From: Mastigamoeba balamuthi | Taxonomy: Eukaryota; Evosea; Mastigamoebida; Mastigamoebidae | Assembly (NCBI GenBank): GCA_902651635.1 | Contig: CACRSC010000034.1 | Coordinates: forward strand, 66,209-130,208 | Direction: 5' to 3' | Length of the DNA stretch: 64,000 nucleotides | In this document: positions 31,224 through 41,850 of the stretch, in pieces | Layout of the letters: the number at the start of each line of letters is the position of its first letter | Position numbering within the stretch: position 1 is the first letter of the stretch | Position numbers and translations under genes: made by a program | The notes under the pieces: generated by a model | The model's database searches: none | What the model saw: only the letters and a program-made list of their open reading frames with translations | What the model was told of the DNA's origin: nothing

Positions 31224-31293
31224 GGCTCTTCCCGGAATCGAACCGGGGCCACCTGTACCCGAAACAGGTATTTTACCACTAAACTAAAGAGCC
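31224..31293 (-). tRNA. tRNA-Pro (anticodon CGG), copy 2
   Basis: Identical to the copy at 30140-30209 over all 70 nt; it belongs to the second duplication unit. Confidence 0.92.
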
Positions 31294-31336
31294 ATTCAAG
31301 TTGAAATGGCTTGCGTGGTGTCAGTGATAGGCAATC

Positions 31337-32869
31337 TCAGAGCCCACCGTGTCTCCTCGGGTTCATCCCACTCCTGCAAGGCTCTGTCGGTACAGTATAC
31401 GTCAGCAGCTGCACGTGCCTTGCAATACCGTAGATCAGAAGCACGACGCCGATGGCGAACCCTAGGCAGCCGGCAGCTGTGGCGGGCACCATGTAGACCC
31501 GCGGCCCCTCGAACCCAGAGCACGGATCGCAGTGGAATACGTTGTGGCAGATGTCCTCGTGAGTTCCGCACAGAGTTCCGCACTCGAATGTCTCGGTACA
31601 CTCTGCAGAGCGGGGCGCGCGGGGCAGTGAGCGGTACAGACGAGCCACTTGGGGGACGTGCCGCAGAGCAGTGTGAGGTCGTTGCAAACTGCGTTCTCGC
31701 CGCACGTGCCGCAGTTCACCTGACCGCCACAGCCGTCGTTGCGCAGTCCGCAGTTGCTGCCAAGCGCTGGGCAATCTTTCGCAGTGCACTCTTCCGCGGT
31801 CCCGAGTGTCAGCCAGCGCGGAAGAAGAGGGGAAGGGAGCTGCTGGCAGCACACACCGCATTGCTTCGTGATGTTGTTGCACTTGCCGAACTGGCACCCA
31901 CAGTTACGAGTCCCCCCGCAGCCGTCGTCCAGCTCGCCGCACGACTTGTCCTGCGGGCACTCGAGCTTCTCGCACGTCTCCGTGCCGGCGAGGGCGAAGG
32001 GGACCGTGCCGACGAACGACGTCGAGGTCCTGCCGTCGAAGGTGTTGGTCGTGGTCTGCACGGCGTTCCTCCCCGCGCTCTCGAGCAGCAGCGAGGAGAC
32101 CATGTTGTCGGGGCACGAGAAGACGATCATGTAGAGGTGCGTGGGCAGCAGCAGCTGCGAGCACCCGGACGGGCTGCTGTAGCAGGGCCCCTGGAGGAAC
32201 ACCTCGTACACAGGGGCGCCGCTGCGCAGCCGCAGCTGGGCCAGGGGGCTGCTCACATAGGCGTGCGACTCGACGTGCACTCTGTCGGGGCACGACGTGT
32301 CGTTGTCGCACTCGTACACGCCCGCGGAGCACTGGCCGACGGAGCTCGCGGTGACGTAGAACACGATCAGCGTAACTTTCCACGTGCGCCGCTCGGGAAC
32401 TCGGACCAGGACCCCCACGCTGTACTTGCTGCTCTGCTCCCCACGCGGCCGACGTCAGAGGACCGCAGTGACCAGAGTGAATTGGCCTCACCGAGCCGTC
32501 GTAGGCGGGCACGACTGCCTGCAGGCCCTCCCACGTTCCGTTGGACGAGTTGTCGTCGACCCTGACGCCACCCGAGAGGTAGTCGCTGCTCACCGCTGTG
32601 TTGGGATGCAGTGCATGGCCACGTGTGAGCGATAACGATTGAAGACAGAGAGAGAAGGGGAAAGTGGGCTGCCAGAGAAAAGGGAACTGGGGCAGACCTG
32701 TGCAGGAGGAGCTGGTGCTGTAGGGCGCCCTGCAGTAGCTGCACGTGGAGGGGGTGCCCGTCGAGCACTGGTGGCACGGCGGCGACGTGCAGAACCCCGC
32801 TGCCAGCGGGATCAGGAGGAGGCAGGCCACCACGCGGGCCAGAGCGACCAGAGGGCGATGTTGGCTCAT
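31337..32869 (-). CDS. Cys-rich type I membrane surface protein, copy 2 (intact)
   Basis: Exons 32869-32698, 32595-32492, 32433-31857, 31790-31662, 31602-31337; 415 residues. Exon 1 encodes a signal peptide (ALARVVACLLLIPLAAG) and a CxxCxxC cluster. Exons 2-3 encode a ~230-residue ectodomain with paired Cys ('LECPQDKSCGELDDGCGG'). Exon 4 is the module 'CPALGSNCGLRNDGCGGQVN' CGTCGENAVC, related to the Cys modules of both proteases here. Exon 5 adds a Cys hairpin, a TM helix ('ATAAGCLGFAIGVVLLIYGI') and a short tail. The last intron uses a GC donor (CTGCG|GCACG). The gene is one of three on this strand. Ligand and role unknown. Confidence 0.8.
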
Positions 32870-33315
32870 TGGCGAAATGCTAGAGGCAAAGTCCGGACTG
32901 TGTAATGCGAAACCCTAAATACAGCAGCAAGCCGGATTTTTACGGAATCTCGCCCAAACGCTTCCACCCTTCTGCGGGTGTCTGAGATATTGCTGCCGGG
33001 TGGGGGGTGACCAGCGACATGAATTGGTTCTATCTTGATGTCCGGATTCCTCTACGTCGATGACATACGCGCCGTAGTCAAAGAGGACTGCAGGTTTTTC
33101 AATAGAAATGGTGTAGTGACCTCTGACGGCGAAAGGAAGAGGAAGCTGGTCAGGCACGCACTCACCGTTCTTTCAACCTTTCTTTCAATTTCAGAAGTCG
33201 GAGTCTGTTTCCTTACGTAGACTCCCTGCCGATAGTACCTGTCGCTGCACACTCACTGCTCAATGGTCTACAAGCCGCCCCGTCTCCGAGGGTTCCTCGC
33301 ACTCCTGGGCCTGGG
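32870..33315. other. Intergenic between two surface-protein genes
   Basis: AT-richer than the genes; no supported ORF. It carries the promoter of the gene at 32869 and the terminator of the next copy. Confidence 0.45.
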
Positions 33316-34760
33316 TCAGCAGAACGCACCGCAAGTAATGCAAGCCCACCTGACTATGCCGCAGACCAGTACGCCAGCGCCGATCGCGAATCCAATTCCG
33401 CCGGCGACAGTGACTGGGATCATGTAGGCCCGGAGCGCATCGATGTAGTTGCAGGAGCCGCAGTCGACAGGGTCGCCGCACTCGTCCTTCTGTGGCCCGC
33501 AGACCATAAAGCAATCGTACCTGGTTGCACACTCTGCAGGGGCAGAGGGCCAGCTGTGAGAGATCAAAGGGCGGCGCGACCCAGACGGACCACAAAGGAA
33601 GCGCCCGGAGCACAGCCTGCCCCCGTAGCAGGTGCCACACTCCACCTGGCTCTTGCAGCCCGTGTCGGCGCGGCCGCACTGGCGGCCGAGCGTCTCGCAG
33701 GTCTCGGGGACGCATCCTGCCCATCCGGTCAAGAGAGGACCTTCATTGGATGGGCAGGACGCACTGCATTGGCTCGTGTTTCTGTCGCACTGCCCGGACG
33801 TGCAGCTGCAGGTCTGCTTCCCTCCGCAGCCGTTGTCGACCGCACCACATCTGTCGTAGAGCTTGCCGCCGCAGGGGATGGGAGCGCAGCGCTCCGTACC
33901 GGCGAGAGCGTAGGGGACCGTGCCGACGAAGGTGGTCGTCGACGTGCCGTCGGTGGTGTTGGTCGCAATCTGCACTGCGTTCCTCCCAGCGCTCTCGAGC
34001 AGCGGGACGAAGACGCTGCCCGAGCACGAGAGGACGAACAGGTAGAGGCGGCCCGAGCGCAGCAGGAGCGAGCAGGTCGCGGGGTCGGAGTTGCACGGCC
34101 CCGCCAGGAACAGCTCGTAGACAGGGTCGCCGCTGCTCAGGCGCAGCCTGGCGGGGGCGCTGCTGAGGAGGGCCCTCGGCGACGTGTAGATCATGCCGAG
34201 GCACGCGGTGTCGTTGTCGCACTCGAGCACCGCCAGAGAGCACTGCCGGATGGCACTCGCGGTGACGTAGAACGCGATGCGCCTGACGCTCCACGTGCGC
34301 CGCTCGGGCACCCTGGCCAGGACACCGACGCTGTACTTGCTGCTCTGCTCCACCCCCGGAGCACGTGAGAGGCCGCCGCGGATGGGGCGGAGTCCTCACA
34401 GCGTTGTCGAAGGCGGGCACGACAGTCTGCAGGCCCTCCCACGTGCCGTCGGTCGAGTTGTCGTCGGCCCAGGTGTCCGCGCCGCTCACGATGTAGTCGC
34501 TGCGCACCGCTGGGGCCAGGGACACCGCCCGGTGAGCGAGATGCGCTCTCTGGGGGCAGACCCGCGGAGGGCGCATGTGATCAGGGCAGCAGCAGACCTG
34601 TGCAGGAGGTGCTGGCGTTGTAGGGCGCCCTGCAGTAGCTGCACTCTGAGGGGGTGTCGGTCGAGCACTGGTGGCACGGCGGCGACGTGCAGAGCCCCGC
34701 TGCGTGCGAGATAATGCAAAGGGAGGCCGCCACAGCTACAGCCAGCGGAGACCCCGCCAT
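33316..34760 (-). CDS. Cys-rich type I membrane surface protein, copy 3
   Basis: Exons 34760-34598, 34509-34400, 34344-33765, 33716-33591, 33533-33316; 398 residues. Intron positions and phases equal those of copy 2, but the last intron has a GT donor (TGTG|GTCCG) where copy 2 has GC. Signal peptide 'MAGSPLAVAVAASLCIISHA', CTSPPCHQC cluster, then a conserved ectodomain ('SSKYSVGVLARVPERRTW', 'SAGRNAVQIATNTTDGTS'), a degenerate exon-4 module ('CGRADTGCKSQVECGTCYGG'), TM ('VTVAGGIGFAIGAGVLVCGI') and a short Cys-containing tail. Divergence from copy 2 is high in the ectodomain, less so near the splice sites. Confidence 0.8.
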
Positions 34761-34993
34761 AGGAAAAGGCCGAGCAAAGAAGCGGTCGCGGACCTAAAAA
34801 CCGCAAGCACCATCGGCAATTTCGCGGAAATCTCACGAAGCCGCGCAAAAACCAGCTGAGCAGCGAGGGCATTTTCCCGTTCGTATTCATCGGCCATGGC
34901 TCTGTGTGTTGGCATCTCAATTGCTCACGCAGCCCTTGGACCTGGCAGCGTATCACAAAAATATCTCGGGAGCACAAGTAATAAAACGCAACG

Positions 34994-35830
34994 ATGGACC
35001 TGTGCCTGTCGCTCCTCACGGCCACAAAATTCGCTGCAGAGCGGCACGCAAGCCCTGCTGCCACCACTGCTGCTGACGGGGCTGACAGTCTGGCCTGATG
35101 CAACGCCGCTGGGCCGTGATCCGCAAATAGGCACAAGGACCAGAGGCGCAAGGGAGCCAGCGCAGTGCCCTACATCAACCACTGCGTCGAGGTTGCCCAC
35201 GAGATCGCCTCCGCAGGCGTGACCGATATCGCTGTGCTCCAGGCAGCGGTCCTGCACGAGTACCACGACCCCCTCGCCCTCCTGGAATGCGAACACGACG
35301 CACAGCGCGTGGTTTTTTTTTCTCTTTCGGGTCTTCACTTGGTTACGTTTTCGCATAAAACTGATTGGTTGCCTGCAGCACGGTGGAGGACACGGACACG
35401 ACCATCGAGGAGATCGGGCGCGAGTTCGGGGCTTCCGTGGCGGGCATCGTGGCAGAGGTCACCGACGACAAGACGCTGACCAAGCGCGTCTGCAAGGAGC
35501 TGCAGGTGGCCCGTGCGCCGGGCATCAGCCGCGAGGCCAAGCTGGTCAAGCTGGGCGACAAGGTCTGCAACGTCCGCGACCTCGTCTGCGGCGCCTCTCC
35601 CTGGTGCGGTCTCTGCGCCGCTGGCAGTGCGGGGGTGCTGACCAGCCTTGCTCAGGGACGTGCAGAAGACCGCGGGGTACCTGCTCTGGGCGATGAGGGT
35701 GGTCGACGGGCTGCGGGGGGCCAGCGCGGAGCTCGAGGCCAGGTTCGACCGCTGCATCGCGCAGTTCGCGCACCTGCCGCCCCCGGACCAACGCGAGGCC
35801 TTCCTCCAGGAATACTACTCCCACTTCTGA
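34994..35830 (+). CDS. MESH1: MESH1-type (p)ppGpp/NADPH phosphohydrolase, HD domain
   Basis: Exons 34994-35043, 35131-35259, 35379-35603, 35656-35830, all introns phase 2; 192 residues (metazoan MESH1/HDDC3 about 180). Intron 1 is GC-AG (GAGCG|GCACGC); joining gives 'FAAERHKDQRRKGASAVPYI' with NH, the classic start of the HD fold. Exon 3 restores 'VLHDTVEDTDTTIEEIG', the HD pair and the ED motif; further hallmarks are 'VTDDKT', 'AKLVKLGDKVCNVRDL' and the C-terminal helix. The enzyme removes 3'-pyrophosphate from (p)ppGpp, and animal MESH1 also dephosphorylates NADPH. No synthetase domain is attached. An AAATATCT element lies about 35 nt upstream of the ATG. It is convergent with the Rab-like gene. 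Confidence 0.9.
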
Positions 35831-35947
35831 TCCTCCCTCGGCAGCACCCAGTTGCCAGCAGCCTTTGCACGGCCAACCACGCAGCCCGCCAAGCATCAAC
35901 TTCTACTGTCATTAGCTGTTACACGCGGCAGGGCCACGCCCGCCGCG

Positions 35948-37032
35948 CTACATGACCCTGCATTCCTTGCGCGGGTCGGCCAGCGCGGTGCACCCGTGGG
36001 CCGCAACGCCAGACCCTACGGTGCTCACGGCCATCGACTGCAGCCCCCTGCCGTGCTGCTGCGCGCGCTGCACCGAGGTGGGCGACCCGTTGGACCTCTG
36101 CATCCCCGCCATCGTCCTCGGCGACAGCGTTCCCGGGCCCGCAGGCGACCCCTGCGCGGGAACTACGGGCGCCGGCCGGGGCTTTCCCTGCGGCGGCGAC
36201 GACGACGACGAAGGCGACGGCGGCAGCGGCGCTGTGGGGATGGCGGCCTGCACGCGGAGGAGCTGCGAGGTGGGGCTCCTCGACGACGGCGAGGACGTGG
36301 GGGAGACGGGGTAGGGCATGTCGGGGAGGCCCTGCTGCTTCCTGAGGGCCATCTCCGTGAGCGCCTTGACGGCGGTCTCGACGTTGGCGCAGAGCATCGA
36401 GGAGGTCTCGAAGACGGGGATCTCGCGGAGGTTGCTGAAGGCCATCGCCTCGTCCAGGGCCACCTGGCGGTCGTCCTCGAGGTCTGCCTTGGTGCCCACG
36501 ATGACCGCGCTGAAGCACGCCGAGTTGGCGTAGGTGCCGGCCTCCTGCAGCCAGTAGGGGATGTTCTGCCACGACTGCCTCGACGTGATGTCGTAGAAGA
36601 TGAGGTACCTGGGCAGCGCCAGCACAACAGAGGGTGAGACGTGCTCCTCAGCGAGGCAACGCGCCAACGAGCGCTTCTTTGAAGAGCACGTTGCCATACA
36701 GGAAAACAGAAAAAGAGAGACAGAGAGGGCGCTTTGGTGTACCCGTGGGCTCCCCTGTAGTACTGCGGCGTGGCGCGCTGCTTGAACCTGGGCGAGGCCT
36801 GGTCCCAGAGCTGGATCTTGGCCAGCTTGCCGCCGCTCGTGCGCAGGATCTGCTTCATCTCGATCGCCATCGTCTCGCTGTGCTCCTCGAGGAAGATGTT
36901 GCTGCTCAGCCGCGTCACAAACGCCGTCTTCCCCGTCGCGCTGTCCCCCAGGCACACGAACTTGAGCAGCGCGTCGTACTCTGTCGCCTCCTCCGCCCTG
37001 ATCGTGAACGGCCTCGTCACCCACTCGGCCAT
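35948..37032 (-). CDS. Atypical Rab-like small GTPase with C-terminal extension
   Basis: Exons 37032-36743 and 36608-35948 (phase-2 intron), 316 residues. G1 is 'CLGDSATGKTAF'. The switch II region reads 'IQLWDQASPRFKQRATPQYY' followed by RGAHG, so DTAGQ is replaced and the catalytic Gln is missing. G4 is GTKADL rather than NKxD, and G5 is ETSSM. The ~110-residue tail is Ser/Pro-rich and ends CRVM, without a clear prenylation box (a CxxM-like CRVM is possible). GTP hydrolysis is probably impaired. Its start lies only 25 nt downstream of the stop of the ankyrin gene on the same strand, so the promoter must overlap that gene. Confidence 0.8.
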
Positions 37033-37057
37033 GTTCGCCTCGAAGTTGCGCTTCTGT

Positions 37058-39473
37058 TCAGCGTAGGACCATCGTGAGACGCGATCCGCTGCCCCACGCT
37101 GTCCGTACGAGGGTCATGTAGCCGTACTCGATGTTTGTCTTGGAGTGCTGCTGGCGGAACTGCTCGCGCGTCGTCCTGTGCAGCGCCCAGTACACCGAGT
37201 GGCTCATCAGCTCGTCCGCCACCTTGGCGAACAGCTTGCACACCATCCGCGTGCTGACCAGGTCCTTTGGCGGCAGCTTCACGAGCACCCCTGGCGCGCG
37301 CGTTGGTGTGAGCGGGGAAGGGATGCTTGGCGTCAGATGAGCGCGCAGGGCAACGGACTGGCGACGATTCGCTCGGGTATGCCTCGGCTCTGGCCCCTGC
37401 CCGAGAGGAGCTCTACGAGCTGCTGGCTGTTGCCCTCCTTGGCGAGCGCCAGCGCGCGTATGACGTTGGCGCTGTCGACGTGCTTGGCGTCGGCGGCCAG
37501 CAGCGCAGAGACGACCTCGGGCTTCTGGTTGCGCTGCACCGCGTAGTGCAGCGGCGTCTCGCGCGACTGCGCGCACCTGTGGTTGGGGTCCGCGCCGTGG
37601 CGCAGCAGCAGCACGATCTGCTCGGCCCCGAGGCTGCGCTCCGCCGCGACGTGCAGCGCCGTCTCGCCCGCCGCGTTCTCCGTGTCGATCATGACGCCGG
37701 CGTTGACGACGGCGGCGAGCATCTCGGGGAACTCGGGGGCGTAGCGCTGGCACTTGAAGAGGTGGTGCAGGGCCGTGGCGCCGGCGTCGCAGCGGGCGAG
37801 CGGGTCGGCGCCAGAGAGCAGCAGGAGCCGCGCGGCGGCGAACTTGCCGCTGCTGAGGGCGCAGAGCAGCGGCGTCCGGCGCTGGAAGTCCTCTGCGTCG
37901 ACAGCGGCGCCCTGCTGCACCAGCCAGTTGAGCAGCTCCGTGTTGCCGCTGACGGCCGCGGCGTGCATCAGAGTCTGCCCTCTGGCGTCGCCCTCGTTGA
38001 TGCCGTTGGACTGCACGCATCCCGTCCCGGTGGTCAGCAACTCGCACGACGGCGTCAATGCACGCGCGCGGATGCGAGCAACCCAACGGAGATCGCCACA
38101 CACGCAGAGCATAGGGAGCGCTGAGAGGGATGGGATTTCAGAATTCCCTTCTGCGGGGGACTGCGAATGCAGCAATAAGGGGCGCCACAAGCGCGCATAG
38201 GGCACCAGTGGTATGGCATGGCGGGGAAAGGAGACTGCCCAGCCGAAGCAGAGAACGCATACAGAAACAGAGCTCCGAGCTGAGCCTGGAGACGACGCAT
38301 CAGAGAGAGAGAGACAGAGAGACAGAGAGAGACACAGAGACACCACGCCGATGAAGGGTTGGTGGGGTGCCCCAGAGGGAGGAGACCCACGAAGAAGAAT
38401 TGGCCGACAGCACAGGAGAATTCGAGGCCCCGCAGCGTAGCACCGACGGCAGCGGAGAGCAGGCGGACACTACGGGGGGCCCCTCTGGGGGTGACGGCAG
38501 CCGCACCTTGAGGAAGAGCTCAATCTCGGAGATGAGGTTGCGGGTGTTGGGGGGCGTCGGGGGCGACACGTAGACGTGCTCGACGATGACGCTGGCGGCC
38601 TGGCTGCTGGCGGGGTGCGCCCACGCGACCCACTCGACGGCCGCCACGGGGTCCGCCCACTCGGCCATGCCCGTGTTGAGCGCCACCGACACGGTGTCCT
38701 CCCGGACAGAGACCACCGACGACGGCAGCTTCCGCACGCTCCCCGACCCCGGCGACACCAGCCAGCACGACACGTGCCTCGCCACCCCCTGCCCCGCAAG
38801 GCGCTCGTGTGAGCTGGGGTCCCCACACATGCGCCCCCTCAGGACGGCGGATGCAGTTGGAGCACCGAAGACGTAACGCAGGCAAACTGACGGTTGCCTG
38901 CGTTGCGTCATCGCCCTGTGCACGCTCGGCGGGCACGGAAGGCTCTGTCTGCTCTGCCAAGGGTGCCCCGGGGCCTACCTTGGAGGGCACCCTGTTGGTG
39001 AGCTTGGTGGTGAACACGTAGGTCGCGGAGCGGGGGGCCAGGGCGGCGCCCTTGCGCCTGAGAGACGCGAGCGAGAGGCGGCCGCTCTCGAACCAGCACG
39101 CGCTGACCGGCAGCGTGCGCAGCACAGAGGTCGCGCACGCGGCGCGGGCACGGGCGTGCTCGGCCTTGGCCTCGGCGAGCGCCGCCTCCAGCTGCTGGAC
39201 GCGCGCTCGCAGCTGCTGGTCCTCCTGCGCCTGGTCGTTGTTGTCGTTCATCCGGGGGCGAATTGGAGGAATTGCCGGATTCAATCTGGGAAATGGCGAG
39301 ATCGCGGTGTCTTCGCGGGGGGTGATGCGGGGTGCAAGTACCGGTTGGCGGTGCTCGAAAAGGCGTGCCGACCGCGCTCGCTCCTCTTCGATGGTCGTGA
39401 CGAGCTGCACGTTGAGCTCCTCGGCCCGCCTAAGACGCTCGCGGAGACCGTCGGGGTCGTCCTGCGTCTCCAT
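37058..39473 (-). CDS. Coiled-coil / ankyrin-repeat / F-box-like protein
   Basis: Proposed exons 39473-38979, 38788-38507, 38010-37383, 37290-37058; 545 residues. Exon 1 starts with a coiled coil ('LRERLRRAEELNVQLVTTIE') and a second one ('QQLRARVQQLEAALAEAKAE'); exons 1-2 then encode an unassigned beta-rich domain ('GMAEWADPVAAVEWVAWAHP'). Exon 3 has five to six ankyrin repeats ('GQTLMHAAAVSGNTELLNWL', 'AGETALHVAAERSLGAEQIV', 'RETPLHYAVQRNQKPEVVSA'). Exon 4 resembles an F-box ('VLVKLPPKDLVSTRMVCKLF'). The last intron is either GC-AG (CGAG|GCATAC) or uses a GT donor ~15 nt on. The 496-nt second intron contains a (GA)n tract; two separate genes cannot be excluded. Possibly a ubiquitin-ligase substrate adaptor. 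Confidence 0.65.
38298..38345. repeat. (GA)n-rich microsatellite
   Basis: Purine tract of GA repeats with occasional C, within the proposed second intron of the ankyrin/F-box gene. Confidence 0.8.
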
Positions 39474-39767
39474 TGACCCCCCACGACTAACCGCGACACA
39501 AATATCTGCACAAAAAGATACGTCAAAAGAGACGTCAAAACCTCCAAAGGGTCCCCGACCATCGAGACACCACCTGATGAAACTGAATACTTATTTGTTA
39601 TCTCCAATGGAGCTTGGTAGAGCAAGAGAACCAGTCACTCCTCTAAAGGAACGCCAATGCATTTGATTTCTTATCCAAATAATTGGAGAACGAAATCCTA
39701 AGGTAATAGATGGTCGATTCAGAGCGCAAGGACGGCGAGCCCATTTCCTGATCTCTGGAAGGGTCAT

Positions 39768-40783
39768 TCAACCGTGATGCACGCGATTCTCTTGCCCTCG
39801 GCGACTGCGCATCACGTGATACTCAGCCCACAACAGTAGAATAACCAGCACTGACATTGGAATGGCAACCTTGAGTATCAGCATCAGAGCTCTCCGGTTG
39901 GTCTCGGTCCACTTGAAGAACCTGCCGTCCCAGCCATGCCAGCTCTCCCCGTCTGTGAATGAGAACTTCCTGTCCCACTCGGCCCACCCCACGACATGCA
40001 CCTCGTCGTGTGCAGGGAACTCCTCGTACACCCGTGTGAACGCCAGGGGACCAGTGCTAAACATCACAGAGATGTACGGCGAGACAGCATACTGGCGCCT
40101 GGCAGTGCGAGGCAAATTGGCGATGACATCGCTGATCAATGGGTGGCTCCTCTCGGCCATGATGTTGCCCAGTGTAAGACCAAACGAGTGGGCAGCGAAC
40201 ACGACGGCCTGTTTGTGCCAGAGGTGCTCGGGAACGTGCTCCTTGCAGCCGATGTCGATGTCCGAGTACAGCCCCCCAAAGTCATGCAGAATGAAGAAGC
40301 GCGCTGCGTCCACTCTGAGAGCCCCACCCAAGTGTCAGCAACTCATCAGGATCAGGGGGTTTGTAACATGAATTTTTGGTTCCAGTCACATGTGCACTTT
40401 TGTGCAGCCCCGCACCTGTTGATCTGCCTGGGGTACGAGTCGAAGGTGGGCAAAAACCACGTGTGGTTCTCGGCGATTAGCCTCCGCAGGTCCCCATCGG
40501 ACCACAGGCGCACCTCGATCCCGGGGTTGTGCTCTTTCCAACTCCGTACGAAGGGGACGAACTTCTCGGGGACGTCCTGTGTCTTCCAGGTGAGGTGTAC
40601 AATGTGCGGGATGTGCCCGCTTCGGCCCCTGCCACTTGCCACCTGCCGCTCGAGCCCTCTCTGGTGCGCAAGGACACGAAGGAGGTCGACCCCGGGCAGG
40701 TACGCGAACGCGACGAGCGCGACGACGAGCAGCAGGACGAGAACAGCCCGACAACACTTGGGGGTCGCTGCAGCCACTGACAT
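39768..40783 (-). CDS. GT32 (OCH1/IPC-mannosyltransferase-like) glycosyltransferase
   Basis: Exons 40783-40416 and 40314-39768 (phase-2 intron, GTGCGGGG...CTCTCAG), 304 residues. An N-terminal TM ('CCRAVLVLLLVVALVAFAYL') makes it a type II Golgi/ER protein. The catalytic domain begins 'IPHIVHLTWKTQDVPEKFVP' and has 'LWSDGDLRRLI'; the splice restores 'VDAARFFILHDFGGLYSDID', with YSDID as the DxD motif. A second TM lies near the C-terminus ('LMLILKVAIPMSVLVILLLW'). GT32 members with terminal TM helices include inositol-phosphorylceramide mannosyltransferases (SUR1/CSH1 type), so a glycolipid acceptor is plausible, but the acceptor is not visible in sequence. Confidence 0.85.
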
Positions 40784-41229
40784 CAGCGACGAGGAGATCG
40801 TGATGCCGGAAACAGCACACTGGTGCCAGAACTGCTGGGCGCCTGTGCAGGGGATGCTACGCATGTGAAGGAGGCCTCGAACGGGCTGGTTGTGTGAACC
40901 GTTGAGAGCTGTGTGACTGGTTTTGGAGTGCCTTGAGAGGGAATAACCGATATTCTCCGGTCTGCAGAATCGACATCTTGACGTTTGTTTTCCTGGTGAA
41001 TCATCGACTTGCGTGCGGTGCGGGCGCCAGAAAACGCAGCAAAGAACCTCCGTGCGGGCCTGGCCAGAGGGACACACGTGGGCTGGAACTCTGCCAGGAA
41101 GTGCCTCACTTGCCGCTCATTCCAGGCCGCAACGACACCGGCTGTGGTCGGCATTGAGGTCGACTGGTGCTGAACACACCCCTGCCCGCAGGGCACACAG
41201 CGGAGGGCATCACAGATTTATTGCCTCGA
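40784..41229. other. Intergenic, nothing recognised
   Basis: Between the promoter of the glycosyltransferase and the 3' end of the EF-hand gene, which are on the same strand. Short ORFs only. Confidence 0.45.
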
Positions 41230-41819
41230 CTAGGACGAAAACGCAGAGGACAGCTCGGAAGTCGTGAGGTGCTGCATCGCAGGCGGCAGGAGCACCTGCG
41301 ACGGCCCCTCCAGCTCGATGTTCCACTGCGTGCGTGCGCACACAACGGCACGTCAGCAGTGCAACCGATCCTCCACGAGAGAGAGAGAGAGAGCGAGAGA
41401 TAGAGCGAGCACCTGCTGCAGCAGAGACGCCACCACCTCGGCGAGGGCGTCCTTCCTCCTGGCAGGCTCCTCTCCCTTTTTCCTCGCGGCAAACTCGTCG
41501 CGGTTCTTCTAAAAATAGACCACGCAGGGAAAACCGCAAAACCCGTCAGAGGCGAGCGAGGGCGACGCGGCATGCCCGGCAGGCGGACCTTCATGTACTT
41601 GACGAGCGCGAGGAACTCGACAAAGTCGATGGTGCCGTCGCCGTCGGCGTCGTGGTCGGCGACCATCGCGCGCAGGTCGCGGTCGCTCTTCTCGACGTGC
41701 AGGTGCTCGCGCAGCGCCGTGCCGAAGTCGTTGGTGGTGATGTGGCCGTCGCCGTCGGTGTCGAACCTCGCGAAGACCTCGCGCAGCTCCCTCAGCTCCG
41801 CGCCGCTCATCTCCACCAT
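41230..41819 (-). CDS. EF-hand Ca2+-binding protein
   Basis: Exons 41819-41589, 41508-41413, 41325-41230, all phase 0, 140 residues. It starts 'MVEMSGAELRELREVFARFD'. Two complete EF loops are visible, 'DTDGDGHITTNDF' and 'DADGDGTIDFVEF', separated by a linker as in calmodulin-type paired hands. Exon 2 encodes a basic helix ('KNRDEFAARKKGEEPARRKD') and exon 3 a short tail ('WNIELEGPSQVLLPPAMQHL'), instead of a second EF pair. Probably a Ca2+-regulated helper of a larger partner. A (GA)n tract sits in the second intron. An AAATATCT element (41843-41850) lies about 25 nt upstream of the start. Confidence 0.82.
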
Positions 41820-41842
41820 TTCCGAAGAGTAATTGCCCCCCG

Positions 41843-41850
41843 AAATATCT
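41843..41850 (-). promoter_or_regulatory. AAATATCT element upstream of the EF-hand gene
   Basis: One of several A/T islands of this form found 20-80 nt upstream of start codons in this otherwise GC-rich DNA; it could be a core promoter element. Confidence 0.35.

Larger units (their letters stand above)
30063..32238. repeat. Tandem duplication, about 1.08 kb unit (tRNA-Pro + 3' part of a surface-protein gene)
   Basis: Unit 1 spans about 30063-31143 and unit 2 about 31144-32238. Both start with 'ccaacacaccaaacaccacg', pass through an identical tRNA-Pro, then the 3' exons of the Cys-rich surface-protein gene, and end at 'cgcagccgcagctg' in its exon 3. The tRNA and the exon-3 part are nearly identical (about 5 mismatches in ~345 nt), while exons 4-5 and the introns have diverged. 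Confidence 0.85.

Noticed and set aside
30140-31293. The two tRNA-like units as tRNA-derived SINEs
   Set aside because: Both fold as complete, identical tRNA-Pro genes and are explained by a local tandem duplication; no A-rich tail or further copies are seen.
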